6,000 bases of DNA from Actinomycetota bacterium (GCA_005883905.1 VAYD01000180.1:1-6000); one strand, 5' to 3'; positions 1-4,914 are shown, counted from the first letter of the stretch. The notes: generated from the sequence alone by a model not told the origin. Program-made: numbers and translations.

Positions 1-269
1 AAGGTCGCAGGCAGGCGCTGAGCGGTCTGCTTCGCTCGCCTCTGCACGTCGTTCGAAGTGGGCGCCACTGCCTTCGCACCAGCCATCGATGACGTCGGTA
101 GAGATACGACACCGGCCCCGCAGTCAGAACCAGTACCCCAGACTTCACGCCCGCGTGGCGCAGGTGCGCCGTTGGTGGCAATCGGGTCTGGGCTGAGCAT
201 CCCGGCCGCAGGGCCAGCGCACTTCCGACAGTACTCCGAACCCGCGCACTTGACCAGGATCCCGCCCAC
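1..269 (-). CDS. Possible partial ORF running off the left edge, Cys-containing
   Basis: On the minus strand a frame opens after an in-frame TGA near 320 and stays open to position 1, so its C-terminus lies outside the window. The first usable start I see is a GTG at 269, giving at least 89 codons. Residues 8-17 read CAGSEYCRKC, a cluster of three cysteines followed by GPAAG. This loosely resembles the CRSCQGPMAA knuckle of the zinc-ribbon gene at 2871-3113, and another Cys lies about 48 residues further on. Against it being a gene: no clear Shine-Dalgarno precedes the GTG, and third-position GC looks clearly lower than in the nearby regulator gene. It could be a diverged or decaying small gene, or chance. 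No function can be assigned. Confidence 0.25.
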   Translation of the reverse strand, partial: MGGILVKCAGSEYCRKCAGPAAGMLSPDPIATNGAPAPRGREVWGTGSDCGAGVVSLPTSSMAGAKAVAPTSNDVQRRAKQTAQRLPAT

Positions 270-501
270 CGGCTGGTCACCAGGGGCAGCCTCGAGCGAC
301 TGCCCGGTGCCACCGCTCCGTCACGCCCGCCCGACGCCGAACGCCGAGCTCGAGGCGGCGCCGTCGAGGGCGTCGGTCGAACGCAGGTCGAATCGGCCCT
401 GTGGCGGTGGGCGCCGCAACGACAGCGGCGGCCGTCGCGCTCCCCCGTTTGGCGCAAAGCAGCAGCGCGAGAGACCGTGGGCGAGGACGCCCAAGCGCGC
501 A
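270..501. other. Stretch without a supported gene
   Basis: No frame here has both a ribosome binding site and protein-like composition. The plus-strand frame that crosses it runs on antisense through the 79-residue gene and into the regulator, and looks like a shadow: it is Arg/Pro/Ala-rich and low in hydrophobic blocks. The only structure I see is a short hairpin at 478-493, listed separately. Confidence 0.5.
478..493 (-). terminator. Weak hairpin downstream of the minus-strand operon
   Basis: TGGGCG and CGCCCA form a perfect 6-bp stem around a 4-base loop, starting 8 bases beyond the stop codon of the 79-residue gene on its transcribed strand. There is no T-run after it. It could serve as a weak or factor-assisted terminator, but a 6-bp stem is also easy to find by chance at this GC content. 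Confidence 0.25.
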
Positions 502-741
502 CTAGACGCGGTAGAGGAAGGTATAAATCGCGGATCGACCGCTCTGGACCCAGCCAGCGAGGCAGTAGCGGCACGTGCTCCCGTCGTCGCTAGCCATGTC
601 GATCGTCTTCGGCGGACGACCTTCGACCACCTCGACCTCAATTCTGCTCCCTTGCAGAGGGCCGTCCTGAAGCGTCGCAGTGATCGTCGGGCCGATCTCG
701 GCGACGGGCGTCGCTTCGGGGGGTTTCTCGGATTCCGGCAC
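502..741 (-). CDS. Hypothetical 79-residue protein with a CxxC pair
   Basis: I do not recognise a named family. The start chosen is a GTG at 741 because AGGAAG sits 7 bases upstream; an ATG at 789 in the same frame would overlap the regulator gene by 14 bases and lacks a comparable site. The N-terminal 15 residues are Pro/Glu-rich and probably flexible. Residues 18-50 alternate polar and hydrophobic residues around GPLQGSRIEVEVVEG, suggesting beta strands and a turn. Cys57 and Cys60 form a CRYC motif, and the protein ends in WVQSGRSAIYTFLYRV, a hydrophobic strand-like tail. It is probably a small soluble beta-rich protein. It is the last gene of the minus-strand cluster, 34 bases after the regulator stop, so probably co-transcribed with it. 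Whether the lone CxxC binds metal or is structural cannot be told from sequence. Confidence 0.72.
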   Translation of the reverse strand: MPESEKPPEATPVAEIGPTITATLQDGPLQGSRIEVEVVEGRPPKTIDMASDDGSTCRYCLAGWVQSGRSAIYTFLYRV

Positions 742-775
742 GGCGCAACTTCCTGCGGTAGATACCGGGAGGGGT

Positions 776-1795
776 TTACAGGCTCTCACGGAGCGCGCGG
801 GCGACTGCGTCGCCGGCGGTGCGGACCTCGAGCTTGGCCTGCAAGTGTGCGAGCCGCTCGCGGACCGCGTGAAGGCTCAGGAACAGCTCCCACGCGAGCT
901 CGGCCTCGCCCTCGATCGCGGTGACCGCGCGCAGCACCTCGGTCTCGCGCGCGGTCAGGCCGAGCCGGGCGAGCGCGTCCGGACGAAAGCTTGCGACGGT
1001 CTCTTCGAGCAGCAGTGCGTGCGGATCGCCAGGAACCAGACAGACAGTTAGGCGCCGGCCGTCGCGTTCGCTCACGAGCGGCGGTCGCGGCGGCAGCGCG
1101 AGCCACTCGGCGACCGGCCGGGGCAGCCATCCGGGATGATCGCCCGCGCCGAAGTGCTCGGCCAGCCAACGCCCGGCGTCGGGGCTCGCCAATTCGATCT
1201 CGCCGTCGCGGTCGAGCAGCATCACCGCGGTGCCGGGCGGCGGATCGTCGGCAAGCGCGCGCGCGAGGCGCCCGCGCGCCTGCGTGGCCCGCAGCGCACA
1301 CTCGAGCCCCGGGCGCGCGATATCGAGCACGTCACGGTCGCGCTCGGAGAACTCGCGCTCGGTGCGCCCAAGCCCGGCGACGACCGCCTCACCGCGACCG
1401 GTGCGCATCCCGATCGCGATCTCGTACTCCACGCCGGCCACGTGCAGGAGGTCACCGTAGAGCTCGCCGCGGGTCAGCGCGCCGGGCTCCACGACCTCCG
1501 ACAAACGCAGAGCCGGCCGCCGGCGGGCCGCGTGCGCCGCGAGCAGCGGATGGTGGCCCGCGCGCCCGACGACCGCCTCGAACGCGCCCGCGGGCTCCGC
1601 CCCGACCGGGGTCGCCTCGTGATCGACGGCGCCCGTGGCCAGCTCGACGCGATCCCAGGTCAGAACATCCGCCGGCACGAGCTCGTCGAGCGCCTCGAGC
1701 GCGCGACGGCGCAGCTCGACCTCCGTCCGGGCGCCCACGATCGAGCGGGCGAGCCCGTACGCGGCGCCCACGTCGGTGTCGGCGAGCCAGGGCAT
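776..1795 (-). CDS. LuxR-type transcriptional regulator with GAF-like sensor region and atypical HTH
   Basis: This 339-residue protein has the architecture of cytoplasmic LuxR/NarL-fold regulators with an N-terminal sensor. Residues about 15-170 look like a GAF-type region and end in FSERDRDVLDIARPGLECAL, a helix typical of this regulator group. Residues about 187-265 resemble a PAS-like unit (VMLLDRDGEIELASPDAGRW). The C-terminal LuxR HTH spans 280-339, starting LTARETEVLRAV. The HTH is degenerate: the usual Gly-x-SNKEIA block reads IEGEAELAWEL, TV becomes AV, HL becomes RL, and KLGV becomes KLEV. The ATG at 1795 was chosen for AGGAG 7 bases upstream; a GTG at 1837 overlapping the preceding stop would add 14 residues. 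No receiver domain or ligand-binding signature is visible, so the signal is unknown. It lies between the FmdB-like gene and the 79-residue gene, probably in one transcript. Confidence 0.9.
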   Translation of the reverse strand: MPWLADTDVGAAYGLARSIVGARTEVELRRRALEALDELVPADVLTWDRVELATGAVDHEATPVGAEPAGAFEAVVGRAGHHPLLAAHAARRRPALRLSEVVEPGALTRGELYGDLLHVAGVEYEIAIGMRTGRGEAVVAGLGRTEREFSERDRDVLDIARPGLECALRATQARGRLARALADDPPPGTAVMLLDRDGEIELASPDAGRWLAEHFGAGDHPGWLPRPVAEWLALPPRPPLVSERDGRRLTVCLVPGDPHALLLEETVASFRPDALARLGLTARETEVLRAVTAIEGEAELAWELFLSLHAVRERLAHLQAKLEVRTAGDAVARALRESL

Positions 1796-1833
1796 GGCGA
1801 CGCTCCTGACGGTACACCCGCTGCTCGCGTCCG

Positions 1834-2055
1834 TCACTTTCCGCCATCACCCTTGGACGGCTCCTTGGCCTTGGGCTTCCGGTGGTCCGTCGAGTAGAAC
1901 CCGGTGCCCTTGTAGCGCGGGATGAACGGCTGCAGCACGCGCTCGACCTTCTGCCCGGTCGTCGGGCAGCTGACCAAGCTGTCCTCGGTGATGCGCTGCC
2001 CGAGCTCGAAGGTCGAGCCGTCCTCGCGGCGGTAGACGTACACGGGCACGGTCAC
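1834..2055 (-). CDS. FmdB-like small regulatory-type protein with lost zinc ligands
   Basis: The fold signature of the FmdB/CxxC_CxxC_SSSS family (putative regulatory zinc-ribbon proteins) is clear. The N-terminus VPVYVYRREDGSTFEL matches the family's MPTYEYRCxxCGHxFE, and YKGTGFYSTDHRK matches its FKGSGFYxTDYR ending. The metal ligands are mostly gone: the first CxxC reads REDG and the second reads CPTTGQ, leaving only Cys30. Zinc binding is therefore unlikely. I recall such Cys-poor variants from high-GC actinobacteria, so this may be a lineage form and not decay. The GTG at 2055 has GAAGAA 6 bases upstream; a GTG at 2049 would give the classical MPVY start, and an ATG at 2124 would add an unlikely 23-residue extension. 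The tail is Lys-rich. It is the first gene of the minus-strand cluster, 38 bases ahead of the regulator. Function is not established for the family. Confidence 0.85.
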   Translation of the reverse strand: MTVPVYVYRREDGSTFELGQRITEDSLVSCPTTGQKVERVLQPFIPRYKGTGFYSTDHRKPKAKEPSKGDGGK

Positions 2056-2149
2056 ACGGGATTCTTCTACGCCCGGCGGGCACGAGCGCGCAGGCCCTTC
2101 ACCTCTCCCTACTCGGTCCCTCACATACCCAGAAGTGACTGACGGCGGC

Positions 2150-2155
2150 TATGCT
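2150..2155 (+). promoter_or_regulatory. Putative -10 element of the DUF1918 gene
   Basis: TATGCT matches the TAnnnT pattern of housekeeping sigma factors and would place a start near 2162, giving a leader of about 22 bases. No convincing -35 hexamer is found 16-18 bases upstream, so the call rests on the -10 and on position alone. Confidence 0.35.
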
Positions 2156-2183
2156 CGGAGAGCACGTACGATGAGGGGTAGCT

Positions 2184-2405
2184 ATGGCCTTTGAAGTCGG
2201 CGAACGCGTCGTGGCTGAGTCCGAGTCAACGGGTCGCCGACCGCGCCCGGGTGTAGTCGAGGAAGTTCTGCGCGGCGATCCTTCGCCTCGCTATCGCATC
2301 CGCTGGGACGACGGCCACGAGACCATCTACACGCCCTCGAGCGGCGCGCTTCAAGCCGAGCAACGGCGCAAGAGGCCGGCGAAGGCGGCATCACGAAAGC
2401 GCTGA
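2184..2405 (+). CDS. DUF1918 domain-containing protein
   Basis: This 73-residue protein matches the DUF1918 family over residues 1-55. It has an N-terminal VGERVVAESESTGRRPRPG, a strand-turn VVEEVL, and the diagnostic YRIRWDDGHETIYTPSSGA near residues 37-55. The family forms a small SH3-like beta barrel found widely in actinobacteria; its biochemical role is unknown as far as I know. The last 18 residues (QRRKRPAKAASRKR) are strongly basic and probably unstructured, which could let it contact nucleic acid, but that is inference. The ATG has GAGGGG 5 bases upstream, and a TATGCT -10 lies just before. It is transcribed alone, divergent from the FmdB-like gene across a 128-base intergenic region and convergent with the zinc-ribbon pair further right. 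Confidence 0.92.
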   Translation: MAFEVGERVVAESESTGRRPRPGVVEEVLRGDPSPRYRIRWDDGHETIYTPSSGALQAEQRRKRPAKAASRKR

Positions 2406-2870
2406 CCCAACCTGAGACGTGACGATCCACGCGCCAGGGATCGACCCGCCGCCGCTTGCGCAGCCGACGCACGCAACCGAGTGCCTGTGCGTGGCTCAGC
2501 TGCTGGGTGTAGACGCGCCGGTCGGGTTCGGGTAGCGCGCCCATTGCGGTGCGGCTGGAGGGCATGGGGGCACGCGGCCTGCCATCTGAGCGGCCGTAGG
2601 GCGGAGCCCCGGACAACAGCGCCAGAATCGCCGCCCTATCGCATTACGTCGCCGGCCCGTACCGGCTCCTGGCACGCTCACGGCTCCGCACGCACGGACT
2701 CACAGCCTGGCGATCTGCGGGGAACGCGGGGTGTACAGCGGCTGGCTACCGGTGCGGCCACGGGCGGCGGCGGTGTGCGGCGGGCGCTTCGGGGGGCTCT
2801 GGGCCGACCAGGCGCAAGCCGACCAGCCGCCCGTTGCTGCGTCCATCGTTTCGAGGTTGGGCCGCGTATG
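2406..2870. other. Convergent intergenic region without a supported gene
   Basis: This lies between the stop of the DUF1918 gene and the stop of the minus-strand zinc-ribbon gene. Frames on both strands are open for long stretches, but all are Arg/Pro/Gly-rich and none has a good ribosome binding site. A minus-strand frame from about 2562 (MPSSRTAMGALPEPDRRVY) reads protein-like briefly, then continues antisense through DUF1918. It might be a gene remnant but cannot be supported. An 8-bp inverted repeat at 2597-2638 is listed separately. Near 2802-2826 the 9-mer GCCGACCAG occurs twice at a 15-base period. Confidence 0.5.
2597..2638. repeat. 8-bp inverted repeat between convergent genes
   Basis: TAGGGCGG at 2597-2604 is the exact reverse complement of CCGCCCTA at 2631-2638, with a 26-base spacer. 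It sits about midway between two convergent genes, where a bidirectional terminator might be expected. However, it is about 190 bases or more from either stop and has a long loop, so the function is open. Confidence 0.35.
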
Positions 2871-3113
2871 TCAGGTCGTTGCCGCAGCGACCGCGTGCGG
2901 AATGGTCGCCTCGTGGTCGAAGCTGCCGCCCTCGTCGTCCCAACGGTCGGCGTCGTCGCGCGCCTGGCTCGCGGCGCCGGGAATGACGCGCAGCCTCGTC
3001 GGTGTCGTGTCTTCGGTTGCCCACCGGGCGCCGCAACGCCAGCACGTGTCTTCCTGGGCGGCCATCGGGCCTTGGCAGGAACGGCACAAGCGTGGGACGT
3101 GTCGGTTGCGCAT
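2871..3113 (-). CDS. Small zinc-ribbon protein (CxxC-x10-CxxC) with acidic tail
   Basis: This 80-residue protein begins with a compact zinc ribbon: Cys10-x2-Cys13, ten residues, then Cys24-x2-Cys27, reading CRSCQGPMAAQEDTCWRCG. All four ligands are present, so binding of one zinc is likely. After residue 32 the chain is polar and becomes acidic (ARDDADRWDDEGGSFDHE), probably disordered. The ATG at 3113 is supported by GAGGAG 9 bases upstream. I have the impression of similar small proteins in Thermoleophilia genomes, but no function is known to me. It follows the 65-residue gene on the same strand by 56 bases, with a strong hairpin between the two. It may be the second gene of that transcript or have its own start. 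A protein- or nucleic-acid-contact role is typical for such ribbons but is inference here. Confidence 0.78.
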   Translation of the reverse strand: MRNRHVPRLCRSCQGPMAAQEDTCWRCGARWATEDTTPTRLRVIPGAASQARDDADRWDDEGGSFDHEATIPHAVAAATT

Positions 3114-3146
3114 GGCTCAGCGCTCCTCGATTCGTGGTGCATGTTC

Positions 3147-3169
3147 CCCCGCGGCGACTTGCCGCGGGG
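3147..3169 (-). terminator. Perfect 9-bp GC hairpin directly after the 65-residue gene
   Basis: CCCCGCGGC and GCCGCGGGG form a perfect 9-bp stem around a 5-base loop. The stem begins at the base right after the TAA of the minus-strand 65-residue gene and ends 33 bases before the next ATG. It lacks a T-tract on the transcribed strand, as many actinobacterial terminators do. It may terminate transcription, partly attenuate read-through into the zinc-ribbon gene, or protect a processed end. Confidence 0.55.
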
Positions 3170-3367
3170 TTATGGCGCGTTCGGTGTTCTCGCCGGCGCG
3201 ACCGACGACGTCGGCGGCGCGGTGACTGCGCCGTTCCACGCCGGCGGGTAGGCGCCGATCATGTACTTGTCGCCGCGGATGACGCTCATCAGCTTGCCGG
3301 TCATCGTGCTCGGCGACTTCTTGGCCACCGGCGATCGTGTCGGCTCGATGAGGGGCTGGTTCTGCAT
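3170..3367 (-). CDS. Hypothetical 65-residue protein
   Basis: I do not recognise a family. The ATG at 3367 is chosen because GGAAGG lies 6 bases upstream; the same frame extends further upstream to 3577, but that part is Arg/Pro-rich and looks like non-coding translation. The likely folded core is residues 24-44, containing GKLMSVIRGDKYMIGAYPPAW, a mix of hydrophobic and basic residues. It is preceded by a polar Lys/Ser/Pro stretch (RSPVAKKSPSTMT) and followed by a Pro/Ala/Thr/Ser tail, probably disordered. There is no signal peptide, cysteine or membrane segment. The core uses more Lys, Met and Ile than flanking ORFs, which supports real coding. It is the first gene of a minus-strand pair and ends in TAA immediately before a strong hairpin. 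Confidence 0.62.
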   Translation of the reverse strand: MQNQPLIEPTRSPVAKKSPSTMTGKLMSVIRGDKYMIGAYPPAWNGAVTAPPTSSVAPARTPNAP

Positions 3368-3539
3368 TAGCGGCCTTCCCGAGCGTGGATCGCCGATGCC
3401 GGCGTCCGACTGCTCTGGTGGAGGAACGGCCCGTTCGTCGCTGGGACGAAACTGTCCGTGAGGTCGCCGTTCGGCAGGTGGCCGGCGGTGCTCTGCGCGA
3501 GGTCGCTTCGCAGGAGCGGGAAATGGCCCTGTGCAGATC

Positions 3540-3567
3540 AGCCTACTCCGTTCCCGAGGCCTGTCAC
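3540..3567 (-). promoter_or_regulatory. Possible minus-strand promoter for the 65-residue gene
   Basis: Read on the minus strand, GTGACA (3567-3562) is followed after 16 bases by TAGGCT (3545-3540), a fair match to TTGACA/TAnnnT. It would give a leader of roughly 165 bases before the ATG at 3367. The long leader and imperfect hexamers make this tentative. Confidence 0.25.
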
Positions 3568-3735
3568 CGTGCCTCACCTGCGTTCGCGAAATTGTGCACA
3601 GCGGCCCAAGCCGCGTTAATCAATGCGCCGTCAGCGCGACCGCGCGCGGCCGGCACGCCGCAGCCCCGCCCATCTCCCACGGGTAGCGACGCTATCGCGC
3701 GTCCGACTCGTTCGGGAGCCACCGGCGGGGCCAGC

Positions 3736-3741
3736 TACACT
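3736..3741 (+). promoter_or_regulatory. Putative -10 element of the plus-strand zinc-ribbon gene
   Basis: TACACT fits the TAnnnT pattern and would start transcription near 3748, about 26 bases before the ATG at 3774. No clear -35 is seen at normal spacing. The identical hexamer lies before the cold-shock gene. Confidence 0.35.
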
Positions 3742-3773
3742 GACCTCTCGGGCTTCTATGGAAAGGGTCGGTC

Positions 3774-4001
3774 ATGACCCACGCTTGCTGCCCAAGCTGT
3801 CGGCTGCGCTTCACGCCCGCCGCCGCGGCCTACCTCGAGGCTTGCCCGACATGCGGCAAGCCCCCTCAACCGGTTGACCGCGCCGAGCAGACGCTCGGGT
3901 TCCGTCTCATCACGCAGGCTGACCTCATCGACGCACTGCCCGCCGCGGCGGCCGTCGCGCTGCCGGTGCCCGCCCCTCCGGGAGGCCCTCGTGACCGATA
4001 G
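3774..4001 (+). CDS. Small zinc-ribbon protein (CxxC-x14-CxxC)
   Basis: This 75-residue protein opens with a zinc-ribbon pattern: Cys6-x2-Cys9 and Cys24-x2-Cys27, reading CPSCRLRF early and CPTCGKPP late, linked by an Ala-rich segment. Four ligands are present (plus an extra Cys5), so zinc binding is likely. The second half contains LGFRLITQADLIDALPAAAAVALPVP, a predicted helix followed by a Pro-rich tail. The ATG has AAAGGG 6 bases upstream and a TACACT -10 about 33 bases upstream. It overlaps the next ORF by 11 bases, so the two are probably translated together. I have the impression this architecture recurs in Thermoleophilia, but no role is known to me. It differs in spacing and tail from the zinc-ribbon protein at 2871-3113, so the two need not be paralogues. 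Confidence 0.8.
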   Translation: MTHACCPSCRLRFTPAAAAYLEACPTCGKPPQPVDRAEQTLGFRLITQADLIDALPAAAAVALPVPAPPGGPRDR

Positions 4002-4188
4002 GCACATCCGCCTTCTCCGAGCTGTCGCTCGCGACAGGCAGCGAGCGCTCGACGATCACGACGCCGGACACGGCATCCCGCACGCCGGATCGACTGTGCT
4101 GCGGCAGCGCCTCGAGCAGACCGCGGCGCGGACAAGAGCCCAGGTCGCCGCAGCCCAAGCCCGACGACGCCAGCCGTCTGACGCCTGA
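3991..4188 (+). CDS. Hypothetical 65-residue helical basic protein, coupled to the zinc-ribbon gene
   Basis: The GTG at 3991 lies inside the end of the previous gene; the overlap GTGACCGATAG contains both this start and the upstream stop TAG. GGGAGG lies 6 bases before the GTG, so start choice is well supported, although the frame is open further upstream to 3874. The protein has two probable helices: residues 1-22 (MTDRHIRLLRAVARDRQRAL) and residues about 35-60, rich in Arg, Gln and Ala, separated by DDHDAGHGIPHAG. No metal motif, signal or membrane segment is visible. It is too basic and low in complexity to assign a family. The overlap implies translational coupling with the zinc-ribbon gene and perhaps a joint role. 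Confidence 0.6.
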   Translation: MTDRHIRLLRAVARDRQRALDDHDAGHGIPHAGSTVLRQRLEQTAARTRAQVAAAQARRRQPSDA

Positions 4189-4316
4189 TCGAAGCCGCGA
4201 TCGTTGGCGCCGCCGTGGCTCGCCACGCCACGCGAAGCGCCCGAACCCTCGCGCATGCGACGGACGCCGGCGCTGGCGCCCGGCCCACGCCCGCTTGAGA
4301 TAACGAGGAGCAGCGC
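4189..4316. other. Spacer with small GC palindromes
   Basis: This follows the stop of the helical protein. It contains CGTGGC-tc-GCCACG and GC-rich near-palindromes around 4268-4285 that could form weak hairpins. None is followed by a T-run. No gene is seen. Confidence 0.35.
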
Positions 4317-4412
4317 GTGCCGAAGGACGAGTGTCGAAGGCGTCGCCGGGAACTGTTGCTCTTTCCGATCGGCGACGCGATGAACAGCCCGGCCGGGGAA
4401 GAGAGCCGGTGA
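4317..4412 (+). CDS. Possible 31-codon small ORF
   Basis: A GTG at 4317 has GAGGAG 6 bases upstream, one of the better ribosome binding sites in the window. It opens a 31-codon frame beginning MPKDECRRRRRELLLF, a basic run followed by a short hydrophobic patch. Its TGA overlaps an ATG at 4412 (TGATG) that opens a 103-codon frame of poor composition. The product could be a very small basic protein or a leader peptide. Support comes only from the ribosome binding site and short-range composition, so it may be chance. Confidence 0.3.
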   Translation: MPKDECRRRRRELLLFPIGDAMNSPAGEESR

Positions 4413-4802
4413 TGGCTCTCAAGTCAGTAGGCACCGAGCGCGCCGAGCGACCGGGGGAGTCCTTGCAACAAGAGCGACGGCCTGCACCCGCCCGTCGCGC
4501 GCGTGCTCGCGGTCGCTCCGACCGAGAAGGTTCGACGCTGTCGCGGCCCTCACCCACACGGCGTCTGCCGCGCGATGGCGTCGACGTCCCGCTGCCGGTC
4601 GACGCCATCGATGCGCCAGATGACTCCCTCGCCACCGATCCTCGGATCTCCGTCCCGGGGCTTCTGCTCGTCGGCGGATGCGGGCATCTCCACGAGCGCG
4701 CGACTACGCCCGCTCGGGACTAAACGCGGTTGCCGAGCCGCTCGCCTCGCGGCGCACGAGGCGCCGTCCTCTACAGCACCTTTCGGGCGCAGGTGGTCGC
4801 AC
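4413..4802. other. Mostly non-coding stretch before the cold-shock gene
   Basis: No gene is firmly supported. Weak candidates are a plus frame to 4723 that starts at the TGATG at 4410-4414, and a minus frame of 45 codons from ATG 4687 to 4550 containing [19 protein letters not shown], which reads protein-like but has no spaced ribosome binding site. A perfect 13-bp inverted repeat lies within it at 4573-4610. Confidence 0.45.
4573..4610. repeat. Perfect 13-bp inverted repeat
   Basis: CGATGGCGTCGAC at 4573-4585 is the exact reverse complement of GTCGACGCCATCG at 4598-4610, with a 12-base GC-rich spacer. It is the longest perfect dyad I found. It lies about 300 bases upstream of the cold-shock gene. 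It could be a protein-binding operator, an RNA hairpin, or a terminator of the upstream transcript, although no T-run follows. Confidence 0.65.
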
Positions 4803-4808
4803 TACACT
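4803..4808 (+). promoter_or_regulatory. Putative -10 element of the cold-shock gene
   Basis: TACACT fits the TAnnnT pattern. It would start transcription near 4815, giving a leader of about 100 bases, a length in keeping with the long leaders of cold-shock genes. The upstream TTTCGG at 16-base spacing is a poor -35. Confidence 0.4.
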
Positions 4809-4878
4809 TGGGTCAATCGTGCCGGGCAACGGGCCTGGCGTTCAGCAGTGCCAGCGTCCGCAGTCGTTGCTCATCGGC

Positions 4879-4907
4879 ACCTCCGCGCTTCGCGACGCAC
4901 AGGAGGT
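4879..4907 (+). promoter_or_regulatory. Leader hairpin that can mask the cspA Shine-Dalgarno
   Basis: ACCTCC at 4879-4884 is exactly complementary to GGAGGT at 4902-4907, which is the core of the ribosome binding site for the ATG at 4915. Between them CGCG-ctt-CGCG (4884-4894) can form an alternative inner stem sharing one base. The arrangement could sequester the ribosome binding site and open under some condition or through a chaperone. This is inferred from base pairing only. Confidence 0.5.
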
Positions 4908-4914
4908 AACACCC

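Larger units (their letters stand above)
3368..3773. other. Divergent intergenic region without a supported gene
   Basis: This separates the minus-strand pair from the plus-strand zinc-ribbon gene. A plus-strand frame from a GTG at 3385 to 3777 is open and in places protein-like (VRRWDETVREVAVRQV). It has no ribosome binding site, and its last stretch lies within the promoter and leader of the next gene, so I do not call it. The region most likely holds the promoters for both directions. Confidence 0.45.

Noticed and set aside
58..924. Long plus-strand open frame of 288 codons
   Set aside because: It runs antisense through the 79-residue gene and into the regulator, is Arg/Pro/Gly-rich and lacks a ribosome binding site. 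It is typical of spurious frames at 70% GC.
991..1897. Plus-strand frames of 253-272 codons opposite the regulator
   Set aside because: The minus-strand regulator and FmdB-like genes have recognisable domains and ribosome binding sites; the plus frames are their mirror images in composition.
2182..2616. Minus-strand 144-codon frame with a briefly protein-like segment
   Set aside because: Most of it is antisense to DUF1918, and no start has a ribosome binding site. A gene remnant is possible but unsupported.
2481..3251. Plus-strand 256-codon frame
   Set aside because: It is antisense to the zinc-ribbon gene with its four cysteines and good ribosome binding site, and its own sequence shows no domain.
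3385..3777. Plus-strand frame upstream of the second zinc-ribbon gene
   Set aside because: No ribosome binding site at the GTG; its 3' part overlaps the probable promoter and leader of the next gene, and its final third is low complexity.
4550..4687. Minus-strand 45-codon frame containing [19 protein letters not shown]
   Set aside because: It reads protein-like, but the only SD-like bases touch the ATG without spacing, and part of the apparent pattern is imposed by the inverted repeat.
4412..4723. 103-codon plus frame starting at a TGATG
   Set aside because: Arg/Pro-rich first half, unremarkable codon use, and it crosses the 13-bp inverted repeat. Only the overlap with the small ORF supports it.
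4678..4914. N-terminal extension of the cold-shock gene
   Set aside because: The family length of 67 residues, the MATGTVKWF start and AGGAGGT before 4915 fix the true start; the extension contains the promoter and leader.
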